Positions 8,545-17,463 of a DNA stretch of 64,000 nucleotides are shown piece after piece. The notes beneath the pieces were generated by a model, which ran no database searches, was not told where the DNA came from, and saw only the letters and a list, made by a program, of their open reading frames with translations. This stretch comes from UBA1858 sp963976865 (GTDB lineage Bacteria; Pseudomonadota; Gammaproteobacteria; UBA4575). The DNA is taken from assembly GCA_963976865.1 (NCBI GenBank), contig CAXBLY010000006.1, positions 73,444 to 137,443 of the forward strand, read 5' to 3'. The position numbers were made by a program, and so were the translations under genes. Each line of letters opens with the position of its first letter. Position 1 is the stretch's first letter.

Positions 8545-10044
8545 ATGGCTTCACTAATTGAAACTCGCCGCCCCCCTTACAGCTTTGCAAAAAGACACGG
8601 GATTTTAGTTGGCAATGAAATCAATGGACGCATCATTGTGTTTCAGCGTCCAAATGTAAAAATGAATGCTATTCAGGAAATCCAGCGCTTCCTGGGCGCA
8701 CCGATTGCCTTTAAGTCTTTGCAACAGGAAGAGTTTGACGAACTGTTATCAAAAGTTTACGACAGCGGCGCTAATGGATCATTGGCCATGATGGAAGATC
8801 TTGGTGATGACCTGGATCTTGAAAGTCTGGCAGATTCAATCCCGGAACCTCAGGATTTAATGGAAGCAGAAGATGATGCTCCAATTATTCGCCTGCTCAA
8901 TGCCCTGCTCACTCAGGCGGTGAGAGAAAATGCATCAGATATACACATTGAAACATTTGAACAGCGACTATCAATTCGTTTGAGAGTCGACGGTGTATTA
9001 CGCGAAGTTTTACAACCTCCAAAAAATATTGGCATCCTGATTGTATCCAGAATCAAGGTTATGGCTAACCTGGACATTGCAGAAAAACGTTTACCACAAG
9101 ATGGTCGAATATCATTAAGAGTGGCAGGTCGCCCTGTTGATGTACGTGTTTCAACATTGCCATCAGGCCATGGAGAGCGTGTCGTACTGCGTTTGCTGGA
9201 TAAACAGGCTGGTCGCCTGGAATTGTCTCACCTGGGATTGACGACTGATCTGCACAGCAAGTTAAAAGACACTATTACAAAGCCTCATGGAATCATACTG
9301 GTAACAGGACCCACCGGCTCTGGTAAGACAACAACCTTATACGCGGCACTGAATGAACTGAATAATACTTCCCGTAATATTCTGACGGTAGAAGATCCAA
9401 TTGAATACTTCCTCGATGGTATTGGACAGACACAGGTAAACAATAAAGTTGATATGACGTTTGCGCGTGGTTTACGCGCGATTCTCAGACAGGATCCGGA
9501 TGTTGTCATGGTCGGTGAGATTCGTGATCTGGAAACTGCACAGATAGCAGTGCAGGCAAGTTTAACGGGGCATCTGGTGTTTTCGACGCTGCATACCAAC
9601 ACGGCTGTCGGTGCAATCACCCGTATGCGCGATATGGGAGTAGAACCATTCCTGCTGGCATCAAGTTTACTGGGAGTATTAGCTCAACGACTGGTAAGGG
9701 TGTTATGTGACGAATGCAAACAGCCTCATACGGCAAGTTCAATGGAGTATGAACAATTAAATCTGGCACAGTTCGGCTCCGGTGTCAGTGAAGCACCAAC
9801 CATTTATTCAGCGAAAGGTTGCGCCAAGTGCAACAACAGCGGTTACACCGGTCGAAGTGGCATCTATGAATTTATTACTTTGGATAATACTTTTCGAAGC
9901 ATGATTCACGATATTGGCTCAGAGCAGGACCTTGATGACTATGCACGCAAGATAGCTCCAAGCATACGCCAGGATGGCATACGCTTAGTATTACAAGGAA
10001 AAACCACTCTCGAAGAAGTGATGCGTGTCACTCGAGAAAATTAA
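8545..10044 (+). CDS. gspE: Type II secretion ATPase GspE
   Basis: GspE is the cytoplasmic hexameric ATPase driving pseudopilus assembly. The 499-residue protein has an N-terminal GspL-binding domain, Walker A GPTGSGKTTT at about 255-264, Walker B in DPDVVMVGEIRD at about 316-327, a His box HLVFSTLHTN, and the zinc-binding pair CDEC (389-392) and CAKC (426-429) typical of GspE. The frame is open upstream into gspD, but the ATG at 8545, 7 bases after the gspD stop, gives the family's normal N-terminus (MASLIETRRPPYSFAKRHG). Confidence 0.96.
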   Translation: MASLIETRRPPYSFAKRHGILVGNEINGRIIVFQRPNVKMNAIQEIQRFLGAPIAFKSLQQEEFDELLSKVYDSGANGSLAMMEDLGDDLDLESLADSIPEPQDLMEAEDDAPIIRLLNALLTQAVRENASDIHIETFEQRLSIRLRVDGVLREVLQPPKNIGILIVSRIKVMANLDIAEKRLPQDGRISLRVAGRPVDVRVSTLPSGHGERVVLRLLDKQAGRLELSHLGLTTDLHSKLKDTITKPHGIILVTGPTGSGKTTTLYAALNELNNTSRNILTVEDPIEYFLDGIGQTQVNNKVDMTFARGLRAILRQDPDVVMVGEIRDLETAQIAVQASLTGHLVFSTLHTNTAVGAITRMRDMGVEPFLLASSLLGVLAQRLVRVLCDECKQPHTASSMEYEQLNLAQFGSGVSEAPTIYSAKGCAKCNNSGYTGRSGIYEFITLDNTFRSMIHDIGSEQDLDDYARKIAPSIRQDGIRLVLQGKTTLEEVMRVTREN

Positions 10045-10058
10045 CCTGGTGATCTGCC

Positions 10059-11279
10059 ATGCCGGCTTTTGAATATACCGCATTAGATGTTTCCGGACGC
10101 AACAAGAAAGGCGTCATCGAAGGTGACAGCGCAAAATCTGCGCGTCAGATATTACGCTCGCAGGGATTAACTCCGCTCGATATCAATCCTATAGCGCAGA
10201 AAAATAGCAGCGGAAAAAGACAGTCGTTCTTTTCGCTTGGTAAACGCATGAATTCAAGTGAGCTGGCGTTATTTACACGCCAGCTTGCGACCTTGTTACA
10301 ATCCGGCACACCACTGGAAGAGGCATTACGAACAACAGCCAAACAGTCTGAAAAGTCACACGTGACACGAACTATTTTAGGTGTGCGTTCAAAAGTGACT
10401 GAAGGTCATAGCCTGGAAAATGGCTTGGCTGAATTCCCTGCAACGTTTCCAGATCTGTATCGGGCAACGGTCGCGGCAGGAGAAAAATCCGGTAATCTGG
10501 ACCCGGTGCTTGAACGCCTTGCTGATTACACTGAAAGTCGTCAGGAAATGCAGCAGAATGTCACCACAGCATTAGTCTACCCTGTCGTGTTGCTTATTAT
10601 CTGCGTTGGAGTGGTCGTCGGTTTACTGACTTATGTTGTCCCACAGGTCGTGCAGGTATTTGCTGATCTTGGCAACGAACTACCATTACCCACAAAGGTC
10701 TTACTAGCCTCCAGTGATTTTCTGAGAGCCACCTGGTGGTACTGGATAGCGATTATTTTCGCAGGAATATTTACGTTTAATTATTTAATGAAGACGCATG
10801 CGTTTAAAAGCAAGGTTCATTCACTGCAATTACGTTTACCTATTGTAGGTAAATTAATTCGTGGATTAAATACCGCACGCTTTGCACGCACCTTAAGTAT
10901 TTTGGCTGCGTCAGGCGTTCCCGTACTGGAAGCGTTACGCATTTCATCTCATGTGATTCCCAACCTGCCCATGAAGAAAGCTGTCACCGATGCCACGGTA
11001 AATGTTCGCGAAGGTGCCAGTATTCATAGCTCACTGGAAGTGTCCAGACATTTCCCACCGATGACATTACATCTAATTGCCAGCGGTGAAGCCAGTGGTA
11101 ATCTGGAAACGATGCTGGAACGTGCCGCTGTTCAGCAGGAGCGGGAATTAAAAACTGTTATTTCGGCAACACTAAGTTTATTTGAACCACTGATGATTGT
11201 ATTTATGGGTGGTCTGGTTTTTGGAATTGTAGTGGCCATTATGTTGCCTTTATTTGAAATGAATCAGTTAGTCGGTTAA
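10059..11279 (+). CDS. gspF: Type II secretion inner-membrane protein GspF
   Basis: GspF is the polytopic core of the inner-membrane platform. The 406-residue protein has an N-terminal FEYTALD segment typical of the family, two T2SSF domains (about 70-195 and 275-400), and membrane helices near 170-195, 220-242 and 375-398. Motifs such as LATLLQSGTPLEEAL and TLSILAASGVPVLEAL mark the two repeats. It starts 14 bases after gspE. Confidence 0.96.
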   Translation: MPAFEYTALDVSGRNKKGVIEGDSAKSARQILRSQGLTPLDINPIAQKNSSGKRQSFFSLGKRMNSSELALFTRQLATLLQSGTPLEEALRTTAKQSEKSHVTRTILGVRSKVTEGHSLENGLAEFPATFPDLYRATVAAGEKSGNLDPVLERLADYTESRQEMQQNVTTALVYPVVLLIICVGVVVGLLTYVVPQVVQVFADLGNELPLPTKVLLASSDFLRATWWYWIAIIFAGIFTFNYLMKTHAFKSKVHSLQLRLPIVGKLIRGLNTARFARTLSILAASGVPVLEALRISSHVIPNLPMKKAVTDATVNVREGASIHSSLEVSRHFPPMTLHLIASGEASGNLETMLERAAVQQERELKTVISATLSLFEPLMIVFMGGLVFGIVVAIMLPLFEMNQLVG

Positions 11280-11305
11280 AGCATTAAAATCAGGAGGAAA
11301 TTAAC

Positions 11306-11731
11306 GTGAAAAAGCAATCTGGATTTACATTGATTGAGGTGATAGTTGTATTGGTAATTTTAGGCATTCTGGCATCCATTGTCGCCCCTAATGTAATTGG
11401 TAACGTTGACAAGTCACGTGTCGTAAAAGCCAAACAGGATATCCGCGCACTTGAAAGTGCTCTGCAAATATACCGGGTTGATAACTTTAAATACCCAACG
11501 ACAGATCAGGGTTTGCAGGCTTTAGTAGAAAAGCCCACCACAGGTACCGAAGCCAAGAACTGGCAAAAAGGTGGATATATTCCAAAGCTGCCTAAAGACC
11601 CTTGGCAGAATGATTACCAGTACATCAGTCCGGGAGAAACCGGTGATTATGATTTATATACTCTAGGCGCCGATGGAGCACCGGGTGGCGAAGACTACAA
11701 TGCAGATATCAGCAATCTGGATCTAGAGTAA
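11306..11731 (+). CDS. gspG: Major pseudopilin GspG
   Basis: GspG polymerises into the pseudopilus that pushes substrates out. The 141-residue precursor has the type III signal MKKQSG cut before FTLIEV, with Glu at mature position 5, then the hydrophobic helix and the C-terminal calcium-loop region (YDLYTLGADGAPGGEDYNADI). A strong AGGAGG ribosome site precedes the ATG, as expected for the most abundant pseudopilin. Cleavage needs a prepilin peptidase (GspO/PilD) that is not encoded here. Confidence 0.97.
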   Translation: MKKQSGFTLIEVIVVLVILGILASIVAPNVIGNVDKSRVVKAKQDIRALESALQIYRVDNFKYPTTDQGLQALVEKPTTGTEAKNWQKGGYIPKLPKDPWQNDYQYISPGETGDYDLYTLGADGAPGGEDYNADISNLDLE

Positions 11732-11758
11732 CTTTTCGAAGTTTAGGCAATATTATCT

Positions 11759-12259
11759 ATGATGGTTAATAAACAGCAATCCGGCTTTACACTCATCGAA
11801 GTGATTGTTGTGATTGCCATTATTGGATTTGTACTCACAATTGCAACCATCAGTATCGGTGACCCACAGGTCAAGCGAATGAAACAGACCAGTGAACGTT
11901 TCTCAGCGCTGATTCAACTCGCAAAAGAACAGGCAATATTTAATTCGCAGGAATACGCTTTATCACTCTGGGATTCTGGCTATGCTTTTTATACATTAAA
12001 TGAAAATGGCTGGGAGCTGCTAACTGATGACAAAATTTTTAGAACCCGCAGTCTTCCAGATGGCATCGAACATGAACTCTACCTGGATGGAGTTAAAGTC
12101 AACTTAGCCAGTGAAGATAAAAAGAAACCACAGATCTTTATCACCTCCGATGGAGAAGTCTCTCCTTTTCGTCTTGATATAACCGACTTTAATGAATGGA
12201 CGTATCAGATCAGTTTCGATGAACTGGGCGAGTTTGAAATTGAACTGGCAGAGACGTAG
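11759..12259 (+). CDS. gspH: Minor pseudopilin GspH
   Basis: The 166-residue precursor has the prepilin cleavage site QQSG before FTLIEV and a hydrophobic helix. The C-terminal globular part has a GspH-like pattern (LSLWDSGYAFYTLNENGW). GspH sits near the pseudopilus tip. Two ATGs occur in tandem at the start; either may be used. It follows gspG by 27 bases and precedes gspI by 2 bases. Confidence 0.92.
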   Translation: MMVNKQQSGFTLIEVIVVIAIIGFVLTIATISIGDPQVKRMKQTSERFSALIQLAKEQAIFNSQEYALSLWDSGYAFYTLNENGWELLTDDKIFRTRSLPDGIEHELYLDGVKVNLASEDKKKPQIFITSDGEVSPFRLDITDFNEWTYQISFDELGEFEIELAET

Positions 12260-12261
12260 TC

Positions 12262-12645
12262 ATGAAATGCAAACCTAATATAAAAGGATTTACTTTAATC
12301 GAAGTTGTCGTTGCAGTGGCAGTGATTGCAGTAGGTTTAATGGGCACGATCAAAACAGTCGGCACTGTCACCAAGAATACTGCGCATCTTAACGAAAGAG
12401 TTATCGCCACATGGGTAGCACAAAATGCGATGGCTATTTACGAATTAAATCTGGAAAACGATGCTGAAAAAGAAACAACTGGAAGTGAAGAAGTAGCTGG
12501 CATTGAATGGTTCTGGACTAAAAAACTTGTCGACACACAGGACCCTGGTATTCAACGGGTAGAAATAGATGTCAGGCGTGACGAAGACCCGGATAGTCAG
12601 GTCTATGCTTCACTAGTCTCCCTCTTCCCTGCATATTTTTATTAA
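12262..12645 (+). CDS. gspI: Minor pseudopilin GspI
   Basis: The 127-residue precursor has a short leader ending NIKG before FTLIEVVVAVAVIAVGLMG, followed by WVAQNAMAIYELN, a characteristic GspI stretch. GspI nucleates the tip complex with GspJ and GspK. The gene begins two bases after the gspH stop, so translation is likely coupled. Confidence 0.94.
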   Translation: MKCKPNIKGFTLIEVVVAVAVIAVGLMGTIKTVGTVTKNTAHLNERVIATWVAQNAMAIYELNLENDAEKETTGSEEVAGIEWFWTKKLVDTQDPGIQRVEIDVRRDEDPDSQVYASLVSLFPAYFY

Positions 12646-12652
12646 TGCCGAC

Positions 12653-13264
12653 ATGACTCAGCGAATTCACATTCATAAAGGATTGGGCTTCACGCTGATT
12701 GAAGTTGTCGTCGCCCTCGCCGTGTTTGGAATTGTCGGAATAACCGCATTTAGTGGACTTAATGCCATACTCAAATGGCAAACTGATCTCGAAGTTCGTT
12801 CTGAACAGATTAAAGCAATTCAGCTGACGCTCAAATATCTGGAGAGAGACGTCAATCGCGCTATCGCAAGACCCATCAGAGATCAATATGGTGATACACA
12901 ACCTGCATTCTCTTCAGATGGTGAGTCAATCATGAGTTTGACATACAGCGGCTGGCGTAATCCGGCAGGATTACTTAGAAGCAATTTGCAACGCGTCGCA
13001 TATGAAGTTAACGAGAAGCAATTCAAGCGTCATAGCTGGAATCGCTTGGATGGTGCAATCAGCGAAGATGCACGTGAAGTTGTTCTTTTGGAAGAAGTTG
13101 AAGAGCTAGTCATAGAATTTTTAAACCAGTCCAATGCATGGGTGGATCGATGGCCGCCGATTAACAGCAACCCAAACTCTATCGGGCTGCCACGGGCAAT
13201 ATCAATTTCATTTGATGCGCCTCCCATAGGCAGTATTACACGCATTATTACGGTGCCAGAATGA
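12653..13264 (+). CDS. gspJ: Minor pseudopilin GspJ
   Basis: The 203-residue precursor is cut after KGLG before FTLIEVVVALAVFGI. The C-terminal half has the GspJ signature LKYLERDVNRAIARPIRD and LRRVAYEV-like LQRVAYEV. It forms the tip complex with GspI and GspK. The stop overlaps the gspK start by 4 bases (ATGA). Confidence 0.95.
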   Translation: MTQRIHIHKGLGFTLIEVVVALAVFGIVGITAFSGLNAILKWQTDLEVRSEQIKAIQLTLKYLERDVNRAIARPIRDQYGDTQPAFSSDGESIMSLTYSGWRNPAGLLRSNLQRVAYEVNEKQFKRHSWNRLDGAISEDAREVVLLEEVEELVIEFLNQSNAWVDRWPPINSNPNSIGLPRAISISFDAPPIGSITRIITVPE

Positions 13265-14190
13265 AGAGCGCATCCCAGCAGCAAGGTATCGCACTTCTCA
13301 CCGCTATTCTTGTAATGGCGCTGGCAGTCATCGCGGCGACTTCAATTTCGGCAAATCACCAGTTATCTATTCGACGCACAGAGAATGTTGTATTTGGCAG
13401 CCAGGTCTGGTCATACCTGCATGGTGGTGAAACATGGGCTAAAGTCGTACTAGCAAGGGATCTGGACGACAATAATAACTATGACCATATCAGCGAGGCC
13501 TGGGCAACAGAACTCCCTGCTCTGCCGCTCCCGGGCGGATACATTTCGGGCAAAATAGAAGATGAACAGGGTAAAATCAACGTCAATAATCTCATGGCCG
13601 GCAGTGAACCTGACCCTCTGACACGTATCCGTCTAGAGGCGTTATTTGCGTTATTGGATCTGGATTCAGAGCTGATTCAAGCAGTCATCGACTGGATTGA
13701 CCCAGATGTCAACGCAATCCCACCGAATGGTGCAGAAGATGACTATTATACAGGGCTGGAATACCCCTATTTGACGGCAAATCAAGCGATGCAACATATA
13801 TCCGAATTACGCCTTATTAAAGGCTTCACACAAGAAGTATATGAAAAAGTAGCGCCATTTTTAACTGCGCTTCCTTCTAATACTGCAGTGAATATAAATA
13901 CTGCGAAAGCAGAAGTGTTGGCATCCATTATTCCCAATATCGGAATTGATATTGCCTATAATATTGTTGATGAGAGAAATGAAGAAGCCTATGAAAGCAT
14001 TCAGGAGTTTGTCTCTAATCCATTACTGCAGGGTGCATCGGTTAACCTTCAGGCCTTGTCTGTCAACAGCAGCTTTTTTAGCCTTACCTCGCAGATCAAG
14101 GTGGGAAACAGTTTTATTAAAAACGAAAGCATTTTAAACAGAAGCAATAACAAAACGATAACTGTCGTTAACAGAGTGCCAGGACAATGA
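13261..14190 (+). CDS. gspK: Minor pseudopilin GspK
   Basis: GspK caps the pseudopilus. The 309-residue precursor has the leader SQQQG before IALLTAILVMALAVI, lacking Glu5 as GspK proteins do. The large globular domain has GKINVNNL and IDWIDPDVNA, and a helix-hairpin-helix-like NINTAKAEVLASIIP near 214-228. It overlaps gspJ and gspL by 4 bases on each side, so the three are translationally coupled. Confidence 0.95.
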   Translation: MKSASQQQGIALLTAILVMALAVIAATSISANHQLSIRRTENVVFGSQVWSYLHGGETWAKVVLARDLDDNNNYDHISEAWATELPALPLPGGYISGKIEDEQGKINVNNLMAGSEPDPLTRIRLEALFALLDLDSELIQAVIDWIDPDVNAIPPNGAEDDYYTGLEYPYLTANQAMQHISELRLIKGFTQEVYEKVAPFLTALPSNTAVNINTAKAEVLASIIPNIGIDIAYNIVDERNEEAYESIQEFVSNPLLQGASVNLQALSVNSSFFSLTSQIKVGNSFIKNESILNRSNNKTITVVNRVPGQ

Positions 14191-15413
14191 GTGTTGAAAC
14201 CCTATTTCTAAGATTCCTGACAAATACTGAAAATCGAATCATCGATGAAGATACATCGGTGCGCTGGGTGTTAGTCACCAACGATAGCGAAGCTAATGAT
14301 TGCGGCACTGTAAAACTGACAAATGCGGCAGAACTGATACAGGACAGAAGAGTTGTCATACTGTTGCCTATTGAACAGCTATACGTTACTTCAGTAGCGG
14401 TACAGACAAAAAACAGAAAGCAACTGGAAAAAGCGATCCCCTATACGCTTGAAGATGATCTTACGGAAGATATTGAAAATTTACATTTTGCATTAGGTAA
14501 ACGCAAGGATGACGGAGAAGTACCCGTCATGGTTATATCAAGGTCACACCTGGATCATTTAATAGAAATACTAAGTAGTGTTAACGTCTTGCCGGATGTC
14601 ATCACGGCCGATATTTACGGACTGGACTGGTATGAAGATCAATGGACATTGTGTGTAGATAACGGACATGTACTAGTCAGAACACAACAATGGGCTGGCT
14701 TCGGTTGTGAAATCAATGATTTTTCAGAATTCATGACTGCTGCGTTATCTGATCAGTCCGAAGCACCTGACAAAATATTTGTTTACAGCCACCCAGATGA
14801 AAAACTGGATGATATTTTAAAACTGCCAAATATTCAGCTCGACGACTTTTGGTCGCCCAGTGCGTTTATCAGAGGTTTCTCTAGTGATGATTGCATTAAT
14901 TTACTTCAGGGTGGATATGTCAAGGCCGACAAACAGCACAAGACAATAAGACCCTGGAAAATAGCAGCGGCACTAGCCGCTATCTGGGTAACTATTTCGA
15001 TGGGTCAAACTGCTATCGAATACTCAAGGCTAAATACACTAAATAATAAACTGTCGACAGAAATTGATCAGGTATTCAGACGAACATTTCCGGATGTAAA
15101 AAAAGTAGTTAATGCACGCGTTCAGATGCAACAGCGCATTAAAGAACTGTCCTCCTCTGGCGAATCCAGCCACGATGCAGATTTCCTTAAATTCCTTCAT
15201 CAGAGTGGTTATGAATTATATAAAAACCCTGATATCTCGATTACCGAGATGCAGTATAAAAATAACCAGTTGTCACTTGATATTAAAACCAAAAATATTC
15301 AGATACTGGAAACGGTTAAAACCAAACTCAAGTCAAAAAACATTAACGCAGAATTACAGACAGCCAAAACGGTTGATGACCATGTAATGGCACGCATGCA
15401 GGTATCGGAGTAA
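14187..15413 (+). CDS. gspL: Type II secretion protein GspL
   Basis: GspL anchors the GspE ATPase to the membrane. The 408-residue protein has an actin-like cytoplasmic domain (about 1-250, including the LEKAIPYTLEDDL segment typical of the family), a single membrane helix (about 256-275) and a periplasmic ferredoxin-like GspL_C domain (about 300-405). It starts inside the gspK stop (ATGA) and is followed after 4 bases by gspM. Confidence 0.94.
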   Translation: MSVETLFLRFLTNTENRIIDEDTSVRWVLVTNDSEANDCGTVKLTNAAELIQDRRVVILLPIEQLYVTSVAVQTKNRKQLEKAIPYTLEDDLTEDIENLHFALGKRKDDGEVPVMVISRSHLDHLIEILSSVNVLPDVITADIYGLDWYEDQWTLCVDNGHVLVRTQQWAGFGCEINDFSEFMTAALSDQSEAPDKIFVYSHPDEKLDDILKLPNIQLDDFWSPSAFIRGFSSDDCINLLQGGYVKADKQHKTIRPWKIAAALAAIWVTISMGQTAIEYSRLNTLNNKLSTEIDQVFRRTFPDVKKVVNARVQMQQRIKELSSSGESSHDADFLKFLHQSGYELYKNPDISITEMQYKNNQLSLDIKTKNIQILETVKTKLKSKNINAELQTAKTVDDHVMARMQVSE

Positions 15414-15417
15414 GAAG

Positions 15418-15903
15418 ATGAAAGAATGGTGGAATAACCTGCAATCCAGAGAACAAAACTACGTGCTTATCGCAGGGGTTGTGATTATTTTGTTCCTGTT
15501 CTATTCACTTGCCTGGTCTCCCTTAACCCAGGCCAGAGATAATAAACGCATGCAGGTAGAAAACAATCAGGAATTATTGTCATGGATGACAACAAAGAGT
15601 ACCGAGATCAAGCAGCTAAAATTAACGAATCCTAATCTGCTGAAATCCGACAGCAAGCGCTCATTACTCGCGATTGTAGACAGTCTGGCTAATCGACTCG
15701 GTTTGCGTGCTTCAATCAGGCAGATTCAACCGGACGGCCCTCATGGTGCCACTGTGTATATGGATGAAATAAACTTCGATATGCTGGCAACCATGCTGGG
15801 CCAGCTAGACAAAAACAGTAATGTAAAAGTGCGCGAAGCAAGCATTACCAAATTAGATAAACCAGGCGCTGTGAAAGCAAAGCTAATCTTAAAGAGAATA
15901 TGA
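15418..15903 (+). CDS. gspM: Type II secretion protein GspM
   Basis: GspM is a bitopic partner that stabilises GspL. The 161-residue protein has a short cytoplasmic segment with LQSREQNYVL, a membrane helix (about 17-35), a coiled stretch and a small periplasmic domain. The stop overlaps the gspN start by 4 bases. Confidence 0.92.
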   Translation: MKEWWNNLQSREQNYVLIAGVVIILFLFYSLAWSPLTQARDNKRMQVENNQELLSWMTTKSTEIKQLKLTNPNLLKSDSKRSLLAIVDSLANRLGLRASIRQIQPDGPHGATVYMDEINFDMLATMLGQLDKNSNVKVREASITKLDKPGAVKAKLILKRI

Positions 15904-16625
15904 AAAAATATATCATTATAGGCGTAGCAGTTTTCCTGCTTGCAATGATTGCCTATATTCCTGCCAGCGTCGCTGCTAAATTTCTGCCTGATAATATTAA
16001 AGCCAGCCAGTTTCAGGGAAACCTGTGGGACGGTTCAGCGGCCAGATTCATAGTGGACAACATTGATTACGGTTCTGTTAAATGGAAAATTAAATCCAGC
16101 TGTTTTTTATTGTTTAAGTTATGCGCTGACATCAAGCAGTCTCACGCTGATATTGAAAGTGCATTTTCTTTAAAAATGAGAGGCACAACTGAAGTGAGCA
16201 ATTTAATGGCACGTGGAAATGCTAGCGCTTTCAATCCTTTTGTCAAAAATTTTGGGATTTCATTATCTGGTAATTTTGACGCAGACATGAAAGACATACA
16301 AATTCATGCTAATGGAATTCAGCGCTTACAGGGTTATATGAATTTTTCTCCACTGGATGTAAATGGTGTATTACGTCTATCAATGGGAGATGTTAACAGC
16401 GTATTTGAGCCCATGAGTGACTATACCCATATTGATATTAACAACAAACGTGGCCACGTTGATTTGGCAGGAGTTATTCAGTTATTTAATGACATGAGAT
16501 ATCAGCTGGATTTGAAGGCGAGATCAAATACCAACTCTACGGAAGCCGTCATAAACGGACTGAAATATATTGGTGATCTTCAGGCAGACGGGTCTGTTAA
16601 CATCAAGCAGAGTGGCAAGTTCTAG
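15900..16625 (+). CDS. gspN: Type II secretion protein GspN
   Basis: GspN is a membrane-anchored periplasmic protein found in some T2SS operons. The 241-residue product has an N-terminal hydrophobic anchor (about 4-24) and a beta-rich domain with QFQGNLWDGSAARF, a pattern common at the GspN N-terminus. It closes the T2SS operon. Its stop overlaps by 4 bases the stop of the convergent gene on the minus strand, so there is no room for a separate terminator. Confidence 0.9.
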   Translation: MKKYIIIGVAVFLLAMIAYIPASVAAKFLPDNIKASQFQGNLWDGSAARFIVDNIDYGSVKWKIKSSCFLLFKLCADIKQSHADIESAFSLKMRGTTEVSNLMARGNASAFNPFVKNFGISLSGNFDADMKDIQIHANGIQRLQGYMNFSPLDVNGVLRLSMGDVNSVFEPMSDYTHIDINNKRGHVDLAGVIQLFNDMRYQLDLKARSNTNSTEAVINGLKYIGDLQADGSVNIKQSGKF

Positions 16626-16930
16626 TTATTCAGCTTTTTAAGCAGGTTCATTCTTTCTTTATACTGAAGATAATTTGAGAAGAGAGTTTCAAACACTTCT
16701 TCGTTCATCACCGTTTCCCGTACAACGATATTTGACATTCTGCGCTCTGGAATCTTCCTGCGCTCCTTGCGCACGCAAATACCCTGAGTGGTAATAATAG
16801 GAAACTGGGCAACACTGTCACTATGCCTGCGCTCTGAAGATTTCTTTCGGCGCTCACGTGGTTTGTTGCTCGAGTGAGGGGGCTCTACCGATTTTCTTCT
16901 TTCTGGCTGGCGAGACTTTGTCTTTTGCAA
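16622..16930 (-). CDS. Small Arg-rich protein, paralogue of the next gene
   Basis: This 102-residue, strongly basic protein has a disordered Arg/Lys/Ser N-terminus (about 1-40) and then a conserved-looking block at about 43-70 reading FPIITTQGICVRKERRKIPE. The same block, FPxxTxxGxxxRKExRKxPERRxxNIxVxE, recurs in the 78-residue gene at 17054. The C-terminus (about 75-100) is a predicted helix. The only start in frame is a TTG at 16930, with an AGGTG-type site upstream. Function is unknown; the charge suggests nucleic-acid or membrane-surface binding, which is inference. Confidence 0.7.
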   Translation of the reverse strand: MQKTKSRQPERRKSVEPPHSSNKPRERRKKSSERRHSDSVAQFPIITTQGICVRKERRKIPERRMSNIVVRETVMNEEVFETLFSNYLQYKERMNLLKKLNN

Positions 16931-17053
16931 GGGACACCTGGTTCAAGTAAAAATGCTGCCCTATTGTAGCCAGATCACAAATAATTTGCGAATCAATTAG
17001 TTAAGTAATTTTTTACAGAATTTTAAGCGACAACATTCATATATTTGAATAGC

Positions 17054-17290
17054 TTAAGAAAAGTCTTTAAACAACTCCTTGAACTCATCATCCTTCAGTT
17101 TTGTTTCAGTGACATTAATGTTGTCGATACGTCTTTCCGGAGTTTTACGGCACTCCTTACGTATCCAGGTTCCGCTCTTGGTAAATACTGGAAAAGTAGT
17201 CGGGTTGAAGTTCAAACGCCTGTCCTGTTTTTCACGTCTGTCTTCTTTTTTCTTGTCGTTTGAAGCTTTTTTAAATTTAGTCATCGACAT
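17054..17290 (-). CDS. Small Arg-rich protein, paralogue of the previous gene
   Basis: The 78-residue basic protein has a Lys/Arg N-terminus (about 1-26), the shared block FPVFTKSGTWIRKECRKTPE at about 33-52 continuing as RRIDNINVTE, and an acidic C-terminal helix. It starts at an ATG preceded by AGGTGG on the minus strand, which supports it as a real gene. It lies 123 bases upstream of its paralogue in the same direction, as expected for a tandem duplication that has diverged. Function is unknown. Confidence 0.75.
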   Translation of the reverse strand: MSMTKFKKASNDKKKEDRREKQDRRLNFNPTTFPVFTKSGTWIRKECRKTPERRIDNINVTETKLKDDEFKELFKDFS

Positions 17291-17463
17291 TTCCCACCTA
17301 CTAAATTGTGACTAACCCTGTAATGTACAATTGATTATAGAACTAGCAACGATATTTATCTATATTTTTACTTAAAATTGACTCCTAACCACTTGTTATC
17401 TAATAACTTATATAAAATTAGAGAGTTATACATACACACTTGGGGGAAATATAAGCGTGGTGT

